DNA of 64,000 bases from Rhodanobacter sp. C05 (GCF_002001165.1 NZ_MUNQ01000009.1:327837-391836); one strand, 5' to 3'. Shown: positions 8,302 through 17,331, counted from the stretch's first letter. Numbers and translations: made by a program. The notes: generated by a model from the letters alone, not told the origin.

Positions 8302-8748
8302 TCAATCGCGGCCAGCCCATGGCCACCATCCGTATCCGCTTTGCGCGTAGCGATCCGCTGCACGCTCGAAAGGATTGCGCACGCTGACGCCGCCGCACAG
8401 CAAATACAGCGGCAGGAACAACGGGCCAAGCAGCAGGTATTGATACACATGCGCGCGCTCGTGATCGGCCAGCGACACCGGCGGCTCGACACCACGGCCG
8501 GCACGATGCGCATAAGTGAAGCATGGCGTGTCCAGCCGCTCGCCGGTATGCACGATCACGTTGCCCAGCGTCAACGCACCACCTCCCCACGGCCAGCAGC
8601 GCACCACCAGGGCCAGTTCGCGTCGCTGCCAGCGCATGCGCGCGCCGAACATGAAACCGACGCATCCTGCCAGCACACCGAGCAAGGTATTCGGCAAAGT
8701 CCAGCACATGCCGAGCGCAATCACACCACGCAGCAATGGACACGGCAT
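8302..8748 (-). CDS. Conserved hypothetical membrane-associated protein with HERAH motif
   Basis: The protein has about 148 residues with a hydrophobic N-terminal half. The motif DHERAHVYQYLLLGPLF lies two thirds along, followed by a hydrophobic stretch and NPFERAADRYA near the C-terminus. This pattern occurs in a family of short proteins common in Xanthomonadales and other bacteria. The HERAH sequence looks like a metal-binding helix, but no activity is known to me. The start is uncertain: ATG at 8748 and ATG at 8781 are both possible and neither has a clear RBS. It is convergent with the SH3 gene and divergent from trxC. Confidence 0.65.
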   Translation of the reverse strand: MPCPLLRGVIALGMCWTLPNTLLGVLAGCVGFMFGARMRWQRRELALVVRCWPWGGGALTLGNVIVHTGERLDTPCFTYAHRAGRGVEPPVSLADHERAHVYQYLLLGPLFLPLYLLCGGVSVRNPFERAADRYAQSGYGWWPWAGRD

Positions 8749-8882
8749 GGATGGTCCGGGATCAGGGAAATGCTTTTGCATGCTCGATGGTTTCGTCCAC
8801 CGGTCGCCAGCTTGGGTTTGCGGATCAGCGGCGCCATCTTGTCGCGCATGGCGCCGTGCGCCACCCATTGTCGGAGTCTGCC

Positions 8883-9326
8883 ATGAGTATGCCCTTGAAC
8901 ATTCCCTGTCCGCATTGCGGCGCCCTCAACCGCGTACCAGCTGAACGCATCGGCGAACAGCCGACCTGCGGTCGCTGCAGGCAGGCGCTATTCGACGGGC
9001 ACCCAGTCGAGCTGACGGCCACGAACTTTGACGCGATCACCAGCCGTGGCGACCTGCCGGTGCTGGTGGATTTCTGGGCGCCATGGTGCGGGCCGTGTGT
9101 CGGCTTTGCGCCGGTGTTCGTGCAGGCTGCACGCCAGTTCGAGCCACGCCTGCGGCTGGCCAAGCTCGACACGGAGGCGCAGCCGCAGCTGGCCCAGCGC
9201 TTCCATATCCGCAGCATCCCCACACTGATCATGTTCCGTCAGGGTCGCGAGATCTCACGGCAAACGGGCGCACTGAACTCGGCGCAGCTGCAGCAGTTCG
9301 TCCATGCGACGCTTGCACAGGCCTGA
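8883..9326 (+). CDS. trxC: Thioredoxin 2 (zinc-binding)
   Basis: This 147-residue thioredoxin has an N-terminal zinc ribbon (C9/C12 and C29/C32) before a standard thioredoxin fold with the active site WC69GPC72. TrxC is the stress-induced cytosolic thioredoxin that reduces protein disulfides, usually under OxyR control in enterobacteria. No regulator site could be identified here. The length and zinc ribbon separate it from TrxA. The residue after the active site motif is Val rather than the more usual Arg/Lys. Confidence 0.93.
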   Translation: MSMPLNIPCPHCGALNRVPAERIGEQPTCGRCRQALFDGHPVELTATNFDAITSRGDLPVLVDFWAPWCGPCVGFAPVFVQAARQFEPRLRLAKLDTEAQPQLAQRFHIRSIPTLIMFRQGREISRQTGALNSAQLQQFVHATLAQA

Positions 9327-9410
9327 ACTGCCACTACCCATGCCTTTGTGCACAGTCCGGCCGCGCCGCAGGCAGTTAGGCTTGAATCTTTCCCCCATGA
9401 GGAACGATCC

Positions 9411-10916
9411 GTGCGCAAGCCCTTGCAAACCGCCCTGCTGGCGGCCCTGATCACCGCTGGATTCACGACATCGGTGCTGGCCGCGGATACCCACAAACCA
9501 GCGGCGACGCAAGATGCAGCCAGCAGCAACGGTTTCCATCTGCCACCGTTTCCGGCCGATGCACACGTGACGCAGTCCACGACCGTGGACGGCAAGATGC
9601 TGAAATACACCGTCACCGTGGGCTCGCTGCCGGTGCGCGACGAGAAAGGCGACATCACCGGCGAAGTGGTGTTCACGGCCTACACCATGGCCGGCAAGGA
9701 TCGACCGGTGACGTTCGCGCTCAACGGCGGCCCCGGAGCCTCGTCGGTCTACCTGAATCTCGGTGCGATCGGTCCGAAGAAGGTGAACTTCGGCGTCGAG
9801 GGCGACAACCCGTCCGACCCGGCGACACTGCATGACAACCCCGGCACCTGGCTGGGCTTCACCGACCTGGTGTTCATCGATCCGGTCGGCACCGGCTTCA
9901 GCCGCGCGCTGGTGGACGACAAGGAAGCGACCAAGCAGTTCTACAGCACCGACAGCGATATCAGGTACCTCTCGCGCATCGTCTACGACTGGCTGGTCAA
10001 GAACGGTCGCATGACCTCACGCAAGTATCTGGTTGGCGAGAGCTATGGCGGCTTCCGTGGCCCGCGCATCACCGATTACCTGCAGACCCAACTAGGCGTG
10101 GCGATGAACGGCGTGGTGCTGCTCTCGCCGTATCTCGACCCGGCCGCGTCGGACGACGAGGATGTGTCGCCGCTGCCGTGGATGCTCACGCTGCCCTCGA
10201 TCGCCGCCGCCCATCTGGAGCGCGAGCACAAGCTCACTACGGAGGCGATGACGCCGATCATCGACTACACCCGCGGCGAATACGCCAGCGACCTGATGCG
10301 CGGTCGCTCCGATCCGCAAGCCACCGATCGCGTGGTGCAGAAGGTAGCCGAATTGACCGGGCTCGACCCGCTGTTCGTGAAACGCTCCGGCGGCCGGCTG
10401 GAAACCCAGGCCTACCTGCGCGAGGTCTATCGCGCCGAAGGCAAGCTGGGCAGCCGCTACGACTCCAACGTCACCGCATGGGACCCGTTCCCATATGCAC
10501 CGCACCAGCGAACCGGCGACCCCATCCTCAACGGCATCATCGCGCCCACCACCAGCGCGATGGTCAACTTCGTCACTCAAACGGTCGGCTGGAAAGTCGA
10601 CGGTCGTTACAACGCGCTCAGCTACGAGGTGAACAAGCTCTGGCATGAAGACGACGACGCGAACAAGGGTTCAGTATCGCAACTGCGCGAAGCAGTCGCC
10701 AACGATCCCGGGCTGCGTGTGCTGATCGCCCATGGCTGGGACGACCTGTCCTGCCCGTTCATGGCCTCGGTGCTGATCGTCGACCAGATCCCGGCGATGG
10801 GTGACCCGACCCGCGTCCAGGTGAAGGAATACGCCGGCGGCCACATGTTCTATAGCCGCCAGGACAGCCAAGCCGCATTGACCAGCGATGTGCGGGCGCT
10901 ATACGGCGTGAAGTAA
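9411..10916 (+). CDS. Secreted S10-family serine carboxypeptidase-like protein
   Basis: The 501-residue product has a signal peptide (about 1-25, ending VLAA). The alpha/beta-hydrolase fold of peptidase family S10 follows: an oxyanion region in LNGGPGASS, the nucleophile S211 in GESYGG, the acid in AHGWDDL and the base in GGHMFY. It should cleave C-terminal residues from peptides outside the cytoplasm. Bacterial S10 proteins are frequent in Xanthomonadales and poorly characterised. The start is the GTG at 9411, because a GAGGA sequence lies about 8 bases upstream and the signal peptide begins there. The upstream frame from 9348 has no such site. Confidence 0.88.
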   Translation: MRKPLQTALLAALITAGFTTSVLAADTHKPAATQDAASSNGFHLPPFPADAHVTQSTTVDGKMLKYTVTVGSLPVRDEKGDITGEVVFTAYTMAGKDRPVTFALNGGPGASSVYLNLGAIGPKKVNFGVEGDNPSDPATLHDNPGTWLGFTDLVFIDPVGTGFSRALVDDKEATKQFYSTDSDIRYLSRIVYDWLVKNGRMTSRKYLVGESYGGFRGPRITDYLQTQLGVAMNGVVLLSPYLDPAASDDEDVSPLPWMLTLPSIAAAHLEREHKLTTEAMTPIIDYTRGEYASDLMRGRSDPQATDRVVQKVAELTGLDPLFVKRSGGRLETQAYLREVYRAEGKLGSRYDSNVTAWDPFPYAPHQRTGDPILNGIIAPTTSAMVNFVTQTVGWKVDGRYNALSYEVNKLWHEDDDANKGSVSQLREAVANDPGLRVLIAHGWDDLSCPFMASVLIVDQIPAMGDPTRVQVKEYAGGHMFYSRQDSQAALTSDVRALYGVK

Positions 10917-10928
10917 GTTCATCATCCT

Positions 10929-10955
10929 GCCGGGGCGTGCCGTGCACGCCCCGGC
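10929..10955. terminator. Terminator shared by convergent S10 peptidase and egtD
   Basis: An 11-bp GC-rich perfect stem (10929-10939 with 10945-10955) with a 5-base loop lies in the 68-base gap between convergent genes. The T-run is poor, so it may work partly as a mRNA 3' end. Confidence 0.6.
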
Positions 10956-10984
10956 TCGCGTCGCCGATCAGCATCCGCAGGGAG

Positions 10985-11974
10985 TCAACGGGTGCGGGGG
11001 TTGCCGCGCACCAGATATTGCAGACTGAACATCTTCTCCGGATCGGTCCACACCTGCTGCACCGCCAATCCGGCGCGGGCAGCCAGCGCGGCAAAATCGG
11101 CCAGCGAATATTTGCAGCTGTATTCGACCTGCATGGCCTCATCCTCGCGGAACGAAACATTCACCCGCCCGACTTTTACCTGCTGCTCGCGACGACTGAC
11201 GATATACGTCTCGATACGCCCGGCCATCGGGTTGTAATGCGCACGATGGGCAAATCCCGACAGCTCGAAATTGCTGCCGATCTCGCGGTTCAATCGCGTC
11301 AGCATGTTGAGGGTGAATGCTGCAGTGACGCGCGCGCGATCGTTGTAGGCAGCCTCAATCAACGCAGGATCCTTCTTCAGATCCACGCCGATCAGGATAC
11401 CGCCGGCATCGCCCATCTCGTTGCGCATCTTGCGCAGCAGTATGGCCGCCTCACGGTTCTCGAAATTGCCGATGGTCGAGCCAGGAAAATACAGTACCGT
11501 GCGACGTGGCGCGCGCGGAGGGATCGGCAGGCGCAGCGGCTTGCTGAAATCGGCGCACAAAGGCTGCAGCGGCAGCGACGGAAGCTCCATCGCCAGCCGC
11601 TCCACGCTTTGCCGCAATGGCTCCGGCGAAATCTCCACCGGCACATAGGCCACCGGCGACTGCAGATGCTGCAGCAGCATGCGGGTCTTGCGTGCGTTGC
11701 CACTGCCGTATTCGACCAGCCGCACCTCGCTGCCGAGGGTGTCGGCGATGCTTTGTGCATGCTCGGCCATCAACGCAATTTCGCAGCGGGTGAGGTAATA
11801 CTCCGGCTGCTCGCAGATCCGCTCGAACAGGGTCGAGCCGTGCTCGTCGTAAAACAGCCACGAAGGCAGCCGTTTCGGCTTGAGAGCGAGTCCACGCTGG
11901 GCGATTTCCAGCAAATCGTTTATCGGCGGACGACGATCGTCGTCGCTGACGCCACAAGGTTGCACACTGCTCAT
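10985..11974 (-). CDS. egtD: L-histidine N-alpha-methyltransferase EgtD (ergothioneine)
   Basis: EgtD trimethylates histidine to hercynine with three S-adenosylmethionine. The 329-residue protein carries family marks: FYDEHGSTLFERIC (41-54), YYLTR (59-63), the SAM loop VEYGSGNARKT (87-97), and FPGSTIGNF and SCKYS further on. The ATG at 11974 overlaps the stop of egtB (ATGA), so the two are translationally coupled. Together they give the two core enzymes of ergothioneine synthesis. The longer frame reaching 12304 runs inside egtB and is not the start. Confidence 0.94.
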   Translation of the reverse strand: MSSVQPCGVSDDDRRPPINDLLEIAQRGLALKPKRLPSWLFYDEHGSTLFERICEQPEYYLTRCEIALMAEHAQSIADTLGSEVRLVEYGSGNARKTRMLLQHLQSPVAYVPVEISPEPLRQSVERLAMELPSLPLQPLCADFSKPLRLPIPPRAPRRTVLYFPGSTIGNFENREAAILLRKMRNEMGDAGGILIGVDLKKDPALIEAAYNDRARVTAAFTLNMLTRLNREIGSNFELSGFAHRAHYNPMAGRIETYIVSRREQQVKVGRVNVSFREDEAMQVEYSCKYSLADFAALAARAGLAVQQVWTDPEKMFSLQYLVRGNPRTR

Positions 11975-13188
11975 CGGTCCTGTCCCAGTCGCAGCCCGGC
12001 AAACTGCCAGCGGGCTTGGGGTGGAAAGAAATTGCGGTAACTGGCGCGAATGTGCTCGCGCGGGGTGACGCAGGAACCCCCGCGCAACACCCACTGGCCG
12101 CACATGAATTTGCCGTTGTATTCGCCCAGCGAACCGGGCAGCGGACGAAAGCCCGGATAGCTGACATACGGCGAGGCAGTCCACTCCCACACATCTCCAT
12201 ACAGCTGCAGCGGACCATTGCCAGCAGTTGCCGCGCATGGATGGAAGCGCTGTTCGTCTTGCAGATTGCCGTTGATATCGATGCCTTGTGCGGCCGACTC
12301 CCACTCGGCCTCAGTCGGCAATCGGGCACCCGCCCAGCGTGCAAACGCCTCGGCCTCGAAATAGCTCAGGTGGCATACCGGCACGTGCATATCCAGCGCA
12401 CGCACACCGGCAAGAGTGAACTCGCTGTCCAGACCGGGCTGCCAGTAGAGCGGGCGCTCCCAGCCTTCGCGCTGCACCATGGCCCAGCCATCGGACAGCC
12501 ACAAGCCAGGTTCGCGATAGCCACCCTCGCGCACGAACGCCAGGTATTCGGCATTGGTCACCAGTCGGTTCGCCAGTGCATGTGGCTGCAGCAAGGTGCG
12601 GTGGCGCGGGGTTTCGTTGTCGAACGCAAACCCTTCGCCGCGATGACCGATTTCGACGACGCCCTCGCGGCCATCGAGAAAGCGCAGCGACACTGCCGCA
12701 GCCTGCCGGGGCGTGATCGGCACCGATTGGTATGACGGCTGCAGCGGGTTGCTCCAGAACGCATGCTTGATGTCGGTGAGCAGCAATTCCTGATGCTGCT
12801 GTTCGTGCTGCAAACCCAGCTCGACCAGCATCGCCAACTCGGCGTCATCGCTGCGCTCAAGCAATTCGCCCACAGCGTCATCGACATGGCGCCGGTAGTC
12901 ATGCACCTCGTCCAGCGAGGGACGTGACAGCAGACCGCGCTGTGGCCGCGCATGCATGGGCCCGATCGACTGATAATAGGAATTGAACAGATAGTTCCAC
13001 GCCGGATCGCGCGGCCGCCAAGCCGGATCACGGCCCAGCACGAACTGCTCGAAGAACCAGCTGGTATGTGCCAGATGCCATTTGCCGGGACTGGCGTCCG
13101 GCATCGACTGCACCAGCAGATCCTCGGCACTGAGTCCAGCGCACAATTCCAGCGTCTGCCGACGCACCTGACGGAATCGGGAAGTCAT
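11971..13188 (-). CDS. egtB: Ergothioneine synthase EgtB (iron-dependent sulfoxide synthase)
   Basis: EgtB joins hercynine to a thiol (gamma-glutamylcysteine or cysteine) with oxygen. The 405-residue form has a DinB-like N-terminal domain with the expected iron ligands H41 (HLAHT), H128 and H132 (QHEQQHQE). A C-terminal formylglycine-enzyme-like domain follows, with RLPTEAEWE, YGDVWEWT and VLRGGSC. The start at 13188 is chosen because homologues begin just before SRFRQVR and GGAG lies upstream, though the spacing is short. An ATG at 13248 would add 20 residues. EgtA, EgtC and EgtE are absent nearby, as in many bacteria with only an egtBD pair. Confidence 0.93.
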   Translation of the reverse strand: MTSRFRQVRRQTLELCAGLSAEDLLVQSMPDASPGKWHLAHTSWFFEQFVLGRDPAWRPRDPAWNYLFNSYYQSIGPMHARPQRGLLSRPSLDEVHDYRRHVDDAVGELLERSDDAELAMLVELGLQHEQQHQELLLTDIKHAFWSNPLQPSYQSVPITPRQAAAVSLRFLDGREGVVEIGHRGEGFAFDNETPRHRTLLQPHALANRLVTNAEYLAFVREGGYREPGLWLSDGWAMVQREGWERPLYWQPGLDSEFTLAGVRALDMHVPVCHLSYFEAEAFARWAGARLPTEAEWESAAQGIDINGNLQDEQRFHPCAATAGNGPLQLYGDVWEWTASPYVSYPGFRPLPGSLGEYNGKFMCGQWVLRGGSCVTPREHIRASYRNFFPPQARWQFAGLRLGQDR

Positions 13189-13390
13189 CGACTCCAGGAT
13201 GATCAACGGCCGACTTGCCACTACGGATACCCCGGCACAGCCATCCATGGGGATGCTGCCGTAAGGTTGATGATGAATGGGTCGAGCGGAAACATGTCCG
13301 TCAGCATGCCGCGCCTACCGTTCAATTCCCGTGATACCCCGATGGCAATTCCATGGCGGCCAGGCAGATCGCAAAATCATCACGCGCAAA

Positions 13391-13425
13391 AACAAGAAGC
13401 CCGGCTGGTTGCCGGGCTTCTTGTT
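13391..13425. terminator. Intrinsic terminator
   Basis: A perfect 15-bp inverted repeat (13391-13405 with 13411-13425) with a 5-base loop lies just downstream of the minus-strand gene that ends at 13448. On the minus strand it is followed by a T-rich stretch. Confidence 0.85.
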
Positions 13426-13447
13426 GCTGATTGCCTGATCAGTTCGA

Positions 13448-13837
13448 TCAGTTGCTGTAACCGTCGTCGCGGACGTAGCGCGACGGCGGCGGGGTATTGC
13501 TGTAGACCACACCCGGCTGGGCGTAGACCACCTGCGGCTGCGCGTAAACTACCTGCGGCTGGGCGTAGACCACCTGCGGCTGGCCGTAATACACCGGAGG
13601 CGGAGCCAAGGCATTGGCCACCAGCCCGACTACGGCGCCGGTAACAAGCGCACCGGCAATCCAGCGACCACCACTCCAGTAACCACCACCATGGTAATAA
13701 CCGTGATAACCACCACGGTAGCCGTAGCCATGACCGCCCCAGCCACGAGCCGACGCGCTGAGTGGCATCGCCACCGTTGCCGCGACTGCCAGACTGATGA
13801 CTGCCAGCTTGCCCGCACTAAAGAAACGCTTGGTCAT
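13448..13837 (-). CDS. Secreted Gly/Tyr-rich protein with VYAQPQV repeats
   Basis: The 129-residue protein has a signal peptide (1-30, ending ASA). A Gly/His/Tyr-rich segment (GYGYRGGYHGYYHGGGYW) is followed by one hydrophobic stretch with glycine spacing (IAGALVTGAVVGLVANAL) and four heptapeptide repeats of the type VYAQPQV. GGAGAGG precedes the ATG. Proteins of this build are common as small outer-envelope proteins in Xanthomonadales, and no function is established. The hydrophobic stretch may anchor it in a membrane. Confidence 0.78.
   Translation of the reverse strand: MTKRFFSAGKLAVISLAVAATVAMPLSASARGWGGHGYGYRGGYHGYYHGGGYWSGGRWIAGALVTGAVVGLVANALAPPPVYYGQPQVVYAQPQVVYAQPQVVYAQPGVVYSNTPPPSRYVRDDGYSN
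13502..13585. repeat. Four tandem 21-bp repeats coding VYAQPxV
   Basis: Four adjacent 21-base units (13502, 13523, 13544, 13565) are nearly identical and in frame with the secreted Gly/Tyr-rich protein. Copy number changes would keep the frame. Confidence 0.85.
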
Positions 13838-13901
13838 GACACCTCTCCGTTAATGACAGTGTCTATGCTCGGCTCGCTGCGCTTAATGTGGACTGAAGGG
13901 T

Positions 13902-16103
13902 TCATTTTTTGATGCGGGCGCTATCCCACGGGTTAATCCCGGCGTCAGGTTTGCGCCGCCGGAGCAGCCAGCAACCGTGGATGTCGGCTCGACGGGCAAA
14001 GTCGAACGGGATGCTGGGCGCGGTCCAGTCCTCAATCTCGAAGCGCTGCTCAAGTTCCGCGCGATCGAGCTTGAAGCGGCGGAAGTTGTTGGAAAACACG
14101 ATCACGCCGTCGCGGGTCAGCCGTTCGTTGCAGGCATCGAGCAGTTTCACGTGATCGCGCTGCACGTCGAAATCCTCAGCGCGCTTGGAGTTGGAGAACG
14201 TCGGCGGATCGACAAAGATCAGCCCGTAGTGCCCACGGTCGCGTTGCAGGAATTCCAGCGCATCGAACTGCATCAAGCGGTGACTCGAACCGCTGAAACC
14301 ATTCAGTGCGAGATTGCGCGACGCCCATTCCAGATAGGTGGCCGACAGATCCACGCTGGTGGTTTCCAGCGCACCCCCAGCCGCTGCGTGCACGCTGGCG
14401 GTGGCGGTATAGGCGAACAGGTTGAGGAAACACTTTCCGTCCGCCAACTCACGCACCTTCGCGCGCACCAGTCGGTGATCGAGGAACAGCCCGGTATCGA
14501 GATAGTCGGTGAGGTTGACCAGGAACTTCAGACCACCCTCGTCCACCTCGATGAACTCGTTGCGCTGATCAAGCTGGCCGTACTTGGAACCGCCCTTGCC
14601 GCGTTCGCGGGTCTTGATCGCGATGCGTTCGCGCGGCACGCCGAGCACTTCGCCGGCGACGCGGGCGATCTCTCGCAGGCGCAGGCGCGCGATGTCGGCC
14701 GGCACATCGGCGGGCGCGCGGTATTCCTGGATGTGCAGGTGATCGTCGCCGTTCGTGTCGCCGTAGACGTCGATCGCGGCGGCGTACTCAGGCAGATCCT
14801 GATCGTAGGCGCGCCAGCAATGGATGCCCTCGCGGGTCAGCCGCTTGCGCAAGTGCTTGAGGTTTTTCTCCAGCCGGTTCTTCAGCATCTGCGCACCGGC
14901 CGACAGCGGTTTCGGTTCGCGCGGCGCTTCGTCGCGCCTGCTCAGGTCGAAGGTCAGCAATACGGTTTCCAGCGCACCGTTGTACAGCGTGTAGCGCTTG
15001 TCTGCGTGCAGCTGCATCGCCCGACCCAGCTCCACGTCGCCAGCCAGCACGGCGGCACGCCAGCCGGTGAAGCGCGTGCGCAGCGTGTCGCCCAGGGCGC
15101 GATACAGTTTGGGCATCTCGGCGCGCTCACCCAGCCGCTCGCCATACGGCGGATTGGTGATGACCAGGCCGTAGTCGACGCCAGACGGCGGCGCGGCATG
15201 CGTCATGTCCTGCCGGTCCAGCGTGAAGAAGCCGGCCACACCGGCTTCCTGCGCATTGCGTATCGCCGTCTGCACCATCCGCGGGTCGGCATCGCTGCCG
15301 AAGAACACGCTGTGCAAGCTGCGCAGGCCGGTTTCGGCACGCTGGTTCGCTTCGTCGAGCAGGCTGCGCCACACCGCGATGTCATGCTGCTGCCAGCCGA
15401 GGAAACCGAAATATTCACGGCGCAGGCCAGGCGCCACGTCGGCAGCCATCAGCGCGCCCTCAATCAGCAAGGTGCCCGAGCCACACATCGGATCGAGCAA
15501 CGCCCCGCCGGCGGCATACACCTCCGGCCAGCGCGCGCGCAGCAGCATCGCCGCGGCGAGGTTTTCCTTCAGCGGCGCTTCGCCCTGCACTTCGCGCCAG
15601 CCACGGCGGTGCAGCGGCGAACCGGCAAGATCAAGCGACACCGTCGCGCGATCGCGACGCAGGCGCAGGTTGATCCGGATGTCAGGCTCGTCGGTATCGA
15701 TGCCCGGCCGGTTGCCGTCGCGCTGGCGGAACTGGTCGACCACCGCATCCTTGGTGCGCAGGCCGATGAACTGGCTGTGGGTGAGCTTGCTCAGCGCGGT
15801 GCCGGCATCCACTGCGAAGGTGGCGTGCGCGGCCAGGTGCTGGCTCCAGTCGATCTCCTGCACGCCGCGATACAGCGCATCGTCATCGGCCGCGTCGAAT
15901 TCGGCCAATGGCAACAGGATGCGGCTGGCCAGCCGCGACCACAGGCAGGCGCGATAGGCGGTTTCCAGGGTGCCGGAGAAATGCGCACCGGCGAGCGCCT
16001 CGCGCACGTCGCTGGCGCCGATCGCAATCAGTTCGTCGCGCAGCAGGTATTCCAACCCCTTTGGGCAGGTTGCGAAGAACAAGCCAGATGAAAGCCGGCT
16101 CAT
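13902..16103 (-). CDS. rlmL: Bifunctional 23S rRNA methyltransferase RlmKL (G2069 N7 / G2445 N2)
   Basis: The 733-residue protein modifies two guanines of helix 74 in 23S rRNA. The N-terminal part (1-380) holds a THUMP domain and the RlmL methyltransferase, with LDPMCGSGTLLIE as the SAM site and NPPYGERLG as the catalytic motif. The C-terminal part (about 440-733) is the RlmK methyltransferase with FLNLFAYTATASVHAAAGG and DPPTFSNS. The length matches the Escherichia coli protein closely. The ATG at 16103 overlaps the stop of the upstream hydrolase gene (ATGA). Frames extending to 16247 run into that gene and are rejected as starts. Confidence 0.95.
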   Translation of the reverse strand: MSRLSSGLFFATCPKGLEYLLRDELIAIGASDVREALAGAHFSGTLETAYRACLWSRLASRILLPLAEFDAADDDALYRGVQEIDWSQHLAAHATFAVDAGTALSKLTHSQFIGLRTKDAVVDQFRQRDGNRPGIDTDEPDIRINLRLRRDRATVSLDLAGSPLHRRGWREVQGEAPLKENLAAAMLLRARWPEVYAAGGALLDPMCGSGTLLIEGALMAADVAPGLRREYFGFLGWQQHDIAVWRSLLDEANQRAETGLRSLHSVFFGSDADPRMVQTAIRNAQEAGVAGFFTLDRQDMTHAAPPSGVDYGLVITNPPYGERLGERAEMPKLYRALGDTLRTRFTGWRAAVLAGDVELGRAMQLHADKRYTLYNGALETVLLTFDLSRRDEAPREPKPLSAGAQMLKNRLEKNLKHLRKRLTREGIHCWRAYDQDLPEYAAAIDVYGDTNGDDHLHIQEYRAPADVPADIARLRLREIARVAGEVLGVPRERIAIKTRERGKGGSKYGQLDQRNEFIEVDEGGLKFLVNLTDYLDTGLFLDHRLVRAKVRELADGKCFLNLFAYTATASVHAAAGGALETTSVDLSATYLEWASRNLALNGFSGSSHRLMQFDALEFLQRDRGHYGLIFVDPPTFSNSKRAEDFDVQRDHVKLLDACNERLTRDGVIVFSNNFRRFKLDRAELEQRFEIEDWTAPSIPFDFARRADIHGCWLLRRRKPDAGINPWDSARIKK

Positions 16104-16627
16104 GCGCCGGACGCCTGTCGATCGAGCATCTGCCGGAACTGCGCGGCGATCACATCCATGCTGGCACCCAGCCGATGGTCGTCGTCCAGCACCAGCAATG
16201 GCAGATGGCGTGAAGCAGCAAACGTATGCACCCCCGGCAGCGGGCACACGTCATCGCGCCAGCCATGGATCAAAAGCGTTGGCACGCTGCGGCGCAGATC
16301 GAACGCCCGCGCATAACCAGGGATTTCGCTCGGCGTGGCCAGCAACAGCAGACCCGCCACCGGCACATCCAGCGACACCAGCCCGGACACGAACGCACCC
16401 ATGCTGGAACCGACCAGCAGCGGCGGCACATCCAGCGCCTCGATGGTGGCGCGCAGGCGGGCGATCCGCGGCGCCACCGAACCAGCATGGCCGCGTGCGT
16501 CGTCGGTGCTGTAGTCCGGCCGTTGCGTGCGCCAGCCCAGCGATTCGGCCAGTGCGGCCAGCGCGCTGACCTTGGTAGCGTCAGGACTGGAGTCCGAGCC
16601 GTGCGAGAGAATGATCTGGCCGCGCAT
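16100..16627 (-). CDS. Small alpha/beta hydrolase
   Basis: The 175-residue product has the alpha/beta-hydrolase layout: ILSHGSDSSPD near the start (oxyanion loop HG), the nucleophile elbow VGSSMGAF at about 73-80, an acid in IHGWRDDVCP and the base in LDDDHRLG. The fold is complete but without a lid, like the short YqiA/RBBP9-type or dienelactone-type hydrolases. The substrate is unknown. The start at 16627 follows GGAG with a 5-base gap, and an ATG at 16639 is possible. Its last bases overlap the rlmKL start, so both are likely on one transcript. Confidence 0.85.
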   Translation of the reverse strand: MRGQIILSHGSDSSPDATKVSALAALAESLGWRTQRPDYSTDDARGHAGSVAPRIARLRATIEALDVPPLLVGSSMGAFVSGLVSLDVPVAGLLLLATPSEIPGYARAFDLRRSVPTLLIHGWRDDVCPLPGVHTFAASRHLPLLVLDDDHRLGASMDVIAAQFRQMLDRQASGA

Positions 16628-16717
16628 GGCGGTCTCCATGAAAACTTCGAAAAGCCAAGGCGGGCATGGTAACAGGCGGCGTTTCCGCCCGGCCTTGGCC
16701 CGTGCGAGACTTGGCCG

Positions 16718-17278
16718 ATGCCACTGACTATTCACGACCAGCCGCTGCCTTACGTCGCCCACCTGCCCGAGCGCCCCGTCAGCGCCGTCGAGCTGGTGGT
16801 GATCCACTGCACCGAGCTGCCGGACCTGGCCACGGCCCGCGAATACGGCGAAAAAACCCTGTACGACAACGGCACCGGCAACAGCGGCCATTACTACATC
16901 GACCGCGACGGTGCGGTTTACCGTTACGTCCCAGGCACCCGTGTGGCAAACCACGTGCGCGGCCACAATCCGAACTCGATCGGTATCGAGCTGGTCAACC
17001 TGGGCCGCTACCCGCACTGGTGGGACTCACACCACCAGCAGATGACCGAGCCGTACACCGCGGCCCAGATCAGCGCACTGCGTGCCCTGCTGGCCCAATT
17101 GCGCCACGATTTCCCGAACCTGCGGCAGATCGCCGGGCATGAGGATCTGGATAGCGCCATGATGCCGGCCAGCGATGATCCCGCGAAGGAAATCCACCGC
17201 AAGCTCGATCCCGGTCCCCTGTTCCCTTGGCCTGAGGTGCTGGACTGTAGCGGACTGAAGCGGATCGGCACGCACTAG
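16718..17278 (+). CDS. AmpD-like N-acetylmuramoyl-L-alanine amidase
   Basis: The 186-residue amidase_2 protein has no signal peptide. H30 (in VVIHCTE), a His in RVANHVRGHNPNSIGIELVN, and the C-terminal DPGPLFPW region fit the zinc ligands and catalytic residues of AmpD. AmpD removes peptides from anhydro-muropeptides during cell-wall recycling in the cytosol and so limits beta-lactamase induction. The unusual features are YYIDRDGAVYRYVPGTR in place of the standard AmpD segment and the absence of ampE next to it. A more general amidase_2 role is therefore possible. Confidence 0.83.
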   Translation: MPLTIHDQPLPYVAHLPERPVSAVELVVIHCTELPDLATAREYGEKTLYDNGTGNSGHYYIDRDGAVYRYVPGTRVANHVRGHNPNSIGIELVNLGRYPHWWDSHHQQMTEPYTAAQISALRALLAQLRHDFPNLRQIAGHEDLDSAMMPASDDPAKEIHRKLDPGPLFPWPEVLDCSGLKRIGTH

Positions 17279-17296
17279 GCTGCGACCGGCCGCCGC

Positions 17297-17302
17297 TATA
17301 AT
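17297..17302 (+). promoter_or_regulatory. Consensus -10 element for tesB
   Basis: A perfect TATAAT lies in the 53-base gap between the amidase gene and tesB, 30 bases before the ATG. No good -35 was found at the usual distance. Confidence 0.4.
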
Positions 17303-17331
17303 CGCGCCTTCGCCAACGCAACGAGCCCCCC

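Noticed and set aside
13977..16091. A 704-codon frame on the plus strand opposite rlmKL
   Set aside because: It is antisense to a protein with clear methyltransferase motifs. The translation has no recognisable domain and a His/Gln/Arg/Ala bias typical of antisense frames.
13902..16247. A start of rlmKL at 16247
   Set aside because: It would overlap the hydrolase gene by about 150 bases. The ATG at 16103 gives the family N-terminus and an ATGA junction.
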